From the NCBI GenBank assembly GCA_043777595.1, contig JAYWHT010000019.1, positions 101,140 to 165,139 of the forward strand: a stretch of 64,000 nucleotides of DNA. The letters run 5' to 3'. This document shows, in pieces, positions 58,783 to 64,000 of the stretch. Made by a program: the position numbers and the translations under genes. This DNA is from JAYVJH01 sp043777595. Lineage in GTDB: Bacteria; Bacteroidota; Bacteroidia; Cytophagales; Spirosomataceae. Positions within the stretch are counted from its first letter, which is position 1, and each line of letters begins with the position of its first letter. The notes beneath the pieces were generated by a model. The model did not search any database. It was given only the letters and a program-made list of their open reading frames with translations, and was not told the origin of the DNA.

Positions 58783-60108
58783 ATGTTATCTCAATTTAAT
58801 TCATTCATTTACCAAGCAGACATAAAGATACAACCCACCAATCGGGTTTTATTAGCCGTCAGTGGCGGGGTAGATTCGATGGTCATGGTCGATTTGTTTG
58901 CCAAGTCGGACATTGATTTTGGTATTGCACATTGCAATTTTCAGTTACGGGGGGCTGAGTCAGATAGCGACCAGCAGCTTGTTACAGATTATGGACTCAA
59001 AAATGATGTTTTTGTTTTTGTAGAAAAATTTGAAACCAAACAATATGCCAAAACCCAAGGAATATCTACTCAAATGGCCGCCCGAGACTTGCGATATTCG
59101 TGGTTTGAAAAAATAAGAACTACCCACAACTACGATTATATAGCTACCGCCCACCATCAAGACGACAATCTCGAAACTATTTTACTCAACCTAACCCGTG
59201 GCACAGGTTTGGCGGGCTTGCATGGTATCGCAACTCGCAATAACCACGTCATTCGGCCTATGTTGTTCACCAATCGTCAAAAAATAGAAGTGTATGCACT
59301 CAAAAACAACATCGCTTGGCGAGAAGATAGCTCAAACAACAGCACCGACTACAAACGTAATAAACTTAGAAAATCAGTACTGCCAATATTAAAAGAAATC
59401 AACCCAAAGGTAGAGAGTGCAGTTTATGAAATGAGCCGCCGAATAGCCGCCACAGAACATATCATTGATCAATATTTCGAGCAACAGGTGTTGCATATTG
59501 ATTGTCAAAATATTTCTATCAAGTTGTTGAGCAGCGAACCTGAACCTACTGAATTATTAAATTATATACTCAAAAAACAAGGTTTTAGTTATGGGCAGTG
59601 CGTTGCTATTTGGCAAAACCGAGATTGTGAAACAGGCAAACAGTATTTGTCTGAAACCCACCTATTGACCAAAGACCGTGATTGTTTTGTGTTGTCGCCT
59701 GTTAATAAGAAATTATTTGGAGAATTTATTATTGAAAACTTTGACAAGAAAGCCACCTACCCCATTTTAAATGGTGAGTTAGTTTTTGAACAAACTGACG
59801 GAAATATAAATTTGGCAACTGACCAAACCTCTGTCATTGTAGATGCCGACACCTTGGTTTTTCCGCTCACGGTAAGGCCGTGGCAAGCGGGCGACTGGTT
59901 TTGTCCGTTGGGAATGGCTGGCAAACGCAAAAAAATTAGCGATTTATTGATTGACCACAAAATACCCAGAAACAACAAAGCAGAGGTATTGGTCATAGTA
60001 TCTGACCATAAAATTGTGTGGGTAGTTGGCTTACGATTGGACGAACGATTTAGAGTATGCGAAAATAGTATAGATTTTATAAAAATAAATTTTAAATTAA
60101 ACATTTGA
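58783..60108 (+). CDS. tilS: tRNA(Ile)-lysidine synthase TilS
   Basis: A 441-residue N-type ATP pyrophosphatase that converts C34 to lysidine in tRNA-Ile(CAU). PP-loop motif AVSGGVDSMVMVDLF at about 26-40, GIAHCNFQLRGAESD, ATAHHQDDNLETILLNLTRGTGLAGL, RPMLF, SNNSTDYKRNKLR, and a C-terminal TilS domain (VRPWQAGDWFCPLGM, KKISDLLIDHKIPR). Normal length for Bacteroidota. Confidence 0.95.
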   Translation: MLSQFNSFIYQADIKIQPTNRVLLAVSGGVDSMVMVDLFAKSDIDFGIAHCNFQLRGAESDSDQQLVTDYGLKNDVFVFVEKFETKQYAKTQGISTQMAARDLRYSWFEKIRTTHNYDYIATAHHQDDNLETILLNLTRGTGLAGLHGIATRNNHVIRPMLFTNRQKIEVYALKNNIAWREDSSNNSTDYKRNKLRKSVLPILKEINPKVESAVYEMSRRIAATEHIIDQYFEQQVLHIDCQNISIKLLSSEPEPTELLNYILKKQGFSYGQCVAIWQNRDCETGKQYLSETHLLTKDRDCFVLSPVNKKLFGEFIIENFDKKATYPILNGELVFEQTDGNINLATDQTSVIVDADTLVFPLTVRPWQAGDWFCPLGMAGKRKKISDLLIDHKIPRNNKAEVLVIVSDHKIVWVVGLRLDERFRVCENSIDFIKINFKLNI

Positions 60109-60132
60109 TAGTTAGACAATTAAAATAAATAT

Positions 60133-60162
60133 TTGATTTTAAAAAGCATAAAAGTAATTTTG
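60133..60162 (+). promoter_or_regulatory. Promoter of the TPR/PD40/OmpA gene
   Basis: TTG at 60133-60135 and TAATTTTG at 60155-60162 with 19-nt spacing, matching the -33/-7 promoter of Bacteroidota; 63 nt before the start codon. Confidence 0.7.
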
Positions 60163-60224
60163 GCACGTAAATTGTTAGTGTATAAACAAAACCTACATTA
60201 CTCAATCGTAAAACAATTACGAAC

Positions 60225-62519
60225 ATGACTACTAAAATAAAATTGGCGTTTGGACTGATACTAATCCTAATAACGCTCAACTTAAATGCCCAAACTGGTA
60301 GGCTCAAAGCGGCCAATCGGGCTTTTGATGATTACAGCTACGTTGAGGCCGTCAGAATGTACGAAGATTTTGTACGAGCAGACAAAAAGAACAACCCCGA
60401 AGCTCGCAAAGAAGCCCTCGAAAAACTGGCCTACTGTTACCGAAAACTACAAGACAGCCGTAATGCCGAGCGAGTTTATGCAGAACTGATACAGACTTAC
60501 CCAGACGTGGACAGCCGCAATTATCTTTATTATGGCCAAGCCTTGGCCAGCAATAAAAATCACCGAGAAGCCCAAAGAATAATGAGCAAATACAGCGACC
60601 TACAAAGTGCTGACCTGCGTGGGCGCAAGTTTACGGTGGCTTATATGGACATGAATCGGTTTTATAAAGATTCGTCAATGTACAAAATCGACTATCTTTC
60701 AATAAACTCTCGGCAAGCCGATTTTAGCCCAATGTACTACAAAACAGGCTTGGTATTTGTGTCGGCTCGCAACGAGTCGGGAGTCATCAAGCGTGTTTTT
60801 GGTTGGAACCAGACCCCGTTCTTAGACCTCTATTTTGCACCAGACACATCAGCTTTCAAAGGCATCAGAGAGAGTGCAGTAGTTACGTCAAATGCTGCTT
60901 CATTGAGTAGTGGCGACAGAGACACCGAAGCCAATGCAGCCAAAACGGCCACCGAAGACTCACCAATGCCAACTACCAAGTCAGAACGGTTTAGCCGAAC
61001 TCTCAATACCAAATACCACGAGGGCCCAGTTACGTTTTTTAAAGATTATTCTAAAATATTGTTTACCCGCAACAACTACAACAGCGGCAAGGCTCGTAAA
61101 AGTAGCGAAGGCATCAATAAGTTAAAACTATTTACAGCCGACCAAAAAGGCAAAGACTGGGGCAACGTCAAAGAGCTACCTTTTAATAGTAATGATTATT
61201 CATGTGGCCACCCTGCACTCTCACCCGACGACAGCAAACTCTATTTTGTGTCAGATATGCCTGGTGGTTATGGCGGCACAGACGTTTATGTAGTCGAATA
61301 CAACGGAGGCCAGTGGGGTACGCCCATCAATCTTGGCAAAGAAATCAATACCGAAGGCAACGAGATGTTTCCGTACATTGATGGCGGTGGTAATTTGTAT
61401 TTTGCATCTGACGGCCACGAAGGGCTGGGTGGCTTAGATATTTTTTATGCCGAAATGAAAGACGGAATTGCATACAAAGGAATAGAAAACTTGGGTGCGC
61501 CCGTCAATTCAGAAAAAGACGATTTTGGTATAATTACCGACAAAGACCGTAATAATGGTTATTTCAGCTCAAACCGCAAACGTGGAATGTCCGACGATAA
61601 CATTTACAGCTTTAAGCGTATATGCCGCCCACTAAATATAATTGTATATGATACCAAATCTGGCTCGCCTATCGAAGGGGCAGATGTCCGAATTATCAAG
61701 AATGGTGTCAATCAAGATATGCAACAGTCGGGCTTGGACGGTAGCACCAAAATTTGTTTGGACGCCAACACCGAATATGAATTTAAGGCCGTCAAAGAAG
61801 GTTATGCAACCAACAGTACGAGGTTCTCATCGGCCACTCAGTCGAGAAACCCTCAAATGAAAATCGAAATTTATTTAGACAAATCTGAAAATACCATTGT
61901 AAGGGGCGTAGTAAAACGTGAAGTAAACCAAAAACCGCAAGCGGGCGTAAAAGTAACACTCAAAGACGACAAAACAGGCAATGAACGCACACAAGTAACT
62001 GGTGCGGACGGTGGGTATGAGTTTGAAGTTGATCCAAGCAAAAACTATTCACTCAGAACAGACGGCGACAAACTCGCCACAGAACGCCAGACAATTGGCA
62101 AAAATAAAAGAAGCAAAACGAAGGTATTAGAAAAAGATTTTAGTGTATATGGCGAGAACGACGTATTTACGCTCGAAAACATTTTTTATGACTTAAATAA
62201 ATATTTTATCCGTCCAGATGCTGCCTCAGACCTCAACAAAGTAGCTGAATTTTTGAAAGAGCGTCCCGAAATCAGAATCGAACTGCGCTCATTTACCGAT
62301 AGCCGCTCGAGCGATGGCTACAACATGAAGCTGTCCGAACGACGTGCCAGAGCGGCCTTTGACTACCTGGTTCGCAAAGGTATAGCCGCCTCACGAATGG
62401 AAGCAAACGGATATGGAGAAACTGAACTGTTAAACAACTGTGGCGATGGTACGGAGTGTTCGGACAATGAACACCAACAAAACCGCCGCACAGAGTTCAA
62501 AATACTTTCTGTAAAGTAA
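60225..62519 (+). CDS. TPR/PD40/CRD/OmpA protein, PorE-like (type IX secretion associated)
   Basis: A 764-residue secreted protein (signal ending NLNAQ). Residues of about 25-150 hold TPR-like helices (AAN.AFDDYSYVEAVRMYEDF), about 255-450 PD40 blades (HPALSPDDSKLYFVSDMPGGYGGTDVYV; GLGGLDIFYAEM; GYFSSNRKRGMSDDNIYSF), about 470-620 two carboxypeptidase-regulatory-like domains, and about 640-764 an OmpA peptidoglycan-binding domain (FYDLNKYFIRPDAASDLNKVAEFL, LSERRARAAFDYL, NRRTEFKI). This is the PorE architecture, which anchors the type IX secretion machine to peptidoglycan. Several paralogues occur per genome, so the T9SS role is likely but not certain. Confidence 0.88.
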   Translation: MTTKIKLAFGLILILITLNLNAQTGRLKAANRAFDDYSYVEAVRMYEDFVRADKKNNPEARKEALEKLAYCYRKLQDSRNAERVYAELIQTYPDVDSRNYLYYGQALASNKNHREAQRIMSKYSDLQSADLRGRKFTVAYMDMNRFYKDSSMYKIDYLSINSRQADFSPMYYKTGLVFVSARNESGVIKRVFGWNQTPFLDLYFAPDTSAFKGIRESAVVTSNAASLSSGDRDTEANAAKTATEDSPMPTTKSERFSRTLNTKYHEGPVTFFKDYSKILFTRNNYNSGKARKSSEGINKLKLFTADQKGKDWGNVKELPFNSNDYSCGHPALSPDDSKLYFVSDMPGGYGGTDVYVVEYNGGQWGTPINLGKEINTEGNEMFPYIDGGGNLYFASDGHEGLGGLDIFYAEMKDGIAYKGIENLGAPVNSEKDDFGIITDKDRNNGYFSSNRKRGMSDDNIYSFKRICRPLNIIVYDTKSGSPIEGADVRIIKNGVNQDMQQSGLDGSTKICLDANTEYEFKAVKEGYATNSTRFSSATQSRNPQMKIEIYLDKSENTIVRGVVKREVNQKPQAGVKVTLKDDKTGNERTQVTGADGGYEFEVDPSKNYSLRTDGDKLATERQTIGKNKRSKTKVLEKDFSVYGENDVFTLENIFYDLNKYFIRPDAASDLNKVAEFLKERPEIRIELRSFTDSRSSDGYNMKLSERRARAAFDYLVRKGIAASRMEANGYGETELLNNCGDGTECSDNEHQQNRRTEFKILSVK

Positions 62520-62547
62520 AGTAGTAGTAATAGGGGTTTTAGGTTAG

Positions 62548-62580
62548 AAAAGCGCAGCAATATTTGCTGTGCTTTTTTTT
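62548..62580 (+). terminator. Terminator of the PorE-like gene
   Basis: Stem aaaagc-cagca / tgctg-gcttttt with an internal G/T mismatch and a T-run of eight, 29 nt after the stop. Confidence 0.85.
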
Positions 62581-62627
62581 ATTGAGCGAAGGCTTCGCCA
62601 AAATTTATTAAATTGCAACCAATAACA

Positions 62628-62660
62628 AATGAAGTCTTCGCTTTGAGCAAAGACTTCATT
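62628..62660. repeat. Palindromic repeat upstream of the C-S lyase gene
   Basis: Arms aatgaagtcttcgct and agcaaagacttcatt (15 bp, one mismatch, 3-nt loop), preceded at 62586-62598 by a short gcgaag/cttcgc palindrome. Same size and layout as the palindromes at 22507 and 51245. Confidence 0.75.
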
Positions 62661-62687
62661 CTCAAAATACCATCATAATTTTATACC

Positions 62688-63839
62688 ATGACCAATTTCG
62701 ACCAAGCCATCGACCGCCGCCATACCAATAGTTTTAAATGGGACAGATACTCAGACACCAATGTCATACCCGTTTGGGTGGCCGATATGGACTTTCAGGC
62801 TGCACCACCAATTTTATCGGCCTTAGACAAAATAACCCAACACGGAGTATTTGGCTACTCTCGCTGCCCAGACGAACTCTACCAAGTAGTTATTGACCGA
62901 CTACAAAACCGACATAACTGGACAATAAAAAAAGAGTGGCTTGTGTTTTTGCCTGGGCTTGTGCCTGCCATTGGGCTGGCTTGCAGGTTTGTTGGCCAAG
63001 CCAACGATGGAGTCATCATGACGACACCCGTCTATCACCCGTTCATGCACGAAACTACCGCCGCCAAACGACAATTACAAAAAGTGCCTATGGTGTTGGT
63101 CGATAACCGCTGGACGGTGGACTTTAAAGTTTTTGAACAAACCATTACACCACAAACCAAAATATTTTTGCTCTGTAATCCACACAACCCAGGCGGAACG
63201 GTTTTTACAAAAGACGAGTTGCAACAGTTTGCAGATATTTGCCTCAAACACAACGTCCTGATTTGTTCAGACGAGATTCACTGCGACTTGATATTAGACG
63301 ACTCTAAACCCCATATTTCGATAGCCACCCTCGGCCCCGAAGTCGAGCAAAACTCTATAACATTACTTTCGCCCAGCAAAACCTTTAATATTGCTGGCTT
63401 GGGTTGCTCGTTTGCAGTTATACCCAACGACGAACTAAGAGCAAAGTTTATTCAAGAAAAAGCTGGACTCATGCCCATGATTCCCCCCTATTCGTTTGAG
63501 GCTGCACTGGCGGCTTACCGTGATGGCGACCAATGGCACAGAGATTTGTTAGATTACCTCAAATCCAATCACGATTATCTTTTGACCGAAATAAACAACC
63601 TAAAAGGCTTGTCGATGCAGCCTCTCGAAGGTACATATTTAGCTTGGATAGATGCCCGTAAGGCAGGTTTTGACGATTATGTAGCACGCCTCGAAGCCGC
63701 AGGTGTAGGAGTGTCGCCAGGCAAAATGTTTGATGGTGATGGGTTTTTTAGGCTCAACTTTGCCTGTACCAAAGCCACGCTCATAGTTGTAGTTGAAAGA
63801 ATAAAAACTGTATTCGGCTCAAAAAACAATTATATTTGA
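62688..63839 (+). CDS. PatB/MalY-type pyridoxal-phosphate C-S lyase
   Basis: A 383-residue fold-type I PLP enzyme. The N-terminus (RRHTNSFKWDRY, PVWVADMDFQAAPPI) and LLCNPHNPGGTVFTKDEL, CSDEIHCDLI and LLSPSKTFNIAGLGCSF (PLP-lysine in SPSKT) match the MalY/PatB cystathionine beta-lyase subgroup. It probably cleaves C-S bonds of cystathionine or related thioethers; aminotransferase activity is also possible. Intact. The stop lies inside a 13-bp inverted repeat. Confidence 0.92.
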   Translation: MTNFDQAIDRRHTNSFKWDRYSDTNVIPVWVADMDFQAAPPILSALDKITQHGVFGYSRCPDELYQVVIDRLQNRHNWTIKKEWLVFLPGLVPAIGLACRFVGQANDGVIMTTPVYHPFMHETTAAKRQLQKVPMVLVDNRWTVDFKVFEQTITPQTKIFLLCNPHNPGGTVFTKDELQQFADICLKHNVLICSDEIHCDLILDDSKPHISIATLGPEVEQNSITLLSPSKTFNIAGLGCSFAVIPNDELRAKFIQEKAGLMPMIPPYSFEAALAAYRDGDQWHRDLLDYLKSNHDYLLTEINNLKGLSMQPLEGTYLAWIDARKAGFDDYVARLEAAGVGVSPGKMFDGDGFFRLNFACTKATLIVVVERIKTVFGSKNNYI

Positions 63840-63847
63840 GCCGAATA
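63811..63847. terminator. Inverted repeat over the stop of the C-S lyase gene
   Basis: Arms 63811-63823 and 63835-63847 (13 bp perfect; core ttcggctc / gagccgaa) flank an 11-nt loop; the last codons and stop lie in it. A third tcggctc copy follows at 63855. Confidence 0.75.
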
Positions 63848-63914
63848 ATAAAAATAATCGGCTCATGAAGGTTTATAATTGGCAGCAGGACGGGGGGGCT
63901 GTATTTGTTTTGCA

Positions 63915-63981
63915 GTCGGGTGTTTCCACCCGACTATCTCACTACTTTGTAACTAAATTACTATCAGGTAGAAATACCTGA
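63915..63981. repeat. Two small perfect hairpins at the right edge
   Basis: gtcgggtg-tttc-cacccgac (63915-63934) and tcaggta-gaaa-tacctga (63964-63981). They resemble the hairpin cores with 4-nt loops at 1154-1250. No gene is seen in the last 160 nt. Confidence 0.75.
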
Positions 63982-64000
63982 CAGCATGGGTATTATTGTG

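Overview
The window is chromosomal DNA from a member of the Bacteroidota, most likely Cytophagales (inference). The supporting signs are TAnnTTTG promoter elements, OmpA/PD40 envelope proteins of the type IX secretion (PorE-like) kind, a TonB-plug/macroglobulin-like protein, DUF1573, DUF5618, an S16 protein with a long acidic tail, and low-to-moderate GC. Most of the DNA is a dense housekeeping backbone, with one integrated element and one probable defence island.

Layout. 1-7106 (minus strand): a secreted TPR-like protein (partial), a PD40/OmpA protein, DUF5618, a TonB-plug protein, then a small operon with a deoxynucleoside kinase. 7347-15717 (mostly plus): trhO, a lipoprotein, a DsbA-family protein (minus), a secreted alpha/beta hydrolase, a CBM48-like/HhH fusion, an aspartate-type aminotransferase and lepA. 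16224-20489 (minus): methylmalonyl-CoA mutase mutA and mutB with a Nudix gene between them. 20704-23114: dnaA and a FemAB/GNAT-like protein. 23126-23343: tRNA-Arg(CCG) preceded by two truncated 5' tRNA copies under one promoter. 23344 to about 29210: an integrated element, all genes minus, with a frameshifted tyrosine integrase, a DUF6883/DUF4926 pair, a putative gene II/X-type Rep, an HTH protein and several unknowns. 29324-31362: ogt and miaB. 31387-35009: an island with an ATPase + DUF4435/TOPRIM pair (PARIS-like), a GNAT protein and an AbiEii-type nucleotidyltransferase with a small partner. It lies between miaB and a sigma-54 regulator. 34999-40306: sigma-54 activator, lptE, a TPR-like gene, secG, rpsP, rimM, trmD. 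40379-54724 (minus): pdxJ, serine hydrolase, DUF1573, msrA, phosphatase lipoprotein, M1 peptidase, GNAT, a large haem-binding HEAT protein and a RecB/AddA-type helicase-nuclease. 54914-63839: a metalloprotease-MORN fusion, a PD-(D/E)XK-like protein, dnaX (minus), tilS, a TPR/PD40/OmpA PorE-like protein and a PatB/MalY-type C-S lyase.

The most striking signal is a dispersed family of 7-bp tandem repeats, often arranged as two inverted arms around a short core. They sit between genes and also in frame inside mutA, mutB, miaB, the RecB-like gene and the metalloprotease-MORN gene. In at least two genes (the TPR protein at the left edge and lptE) the heptad array encodes the hydrophobic core of the signal peptide. 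Heptanucleotide short tandemly repeated repetitive (STRR) sequences are established in cyanobacteria; their colonisation of coding sequence here looks like the least described biology in the window. Separate palindromic repeats also occur in and between genes.

Limits: all family calls come from reading motifs by eye; no database search, structure prediction or codon statistics were run.
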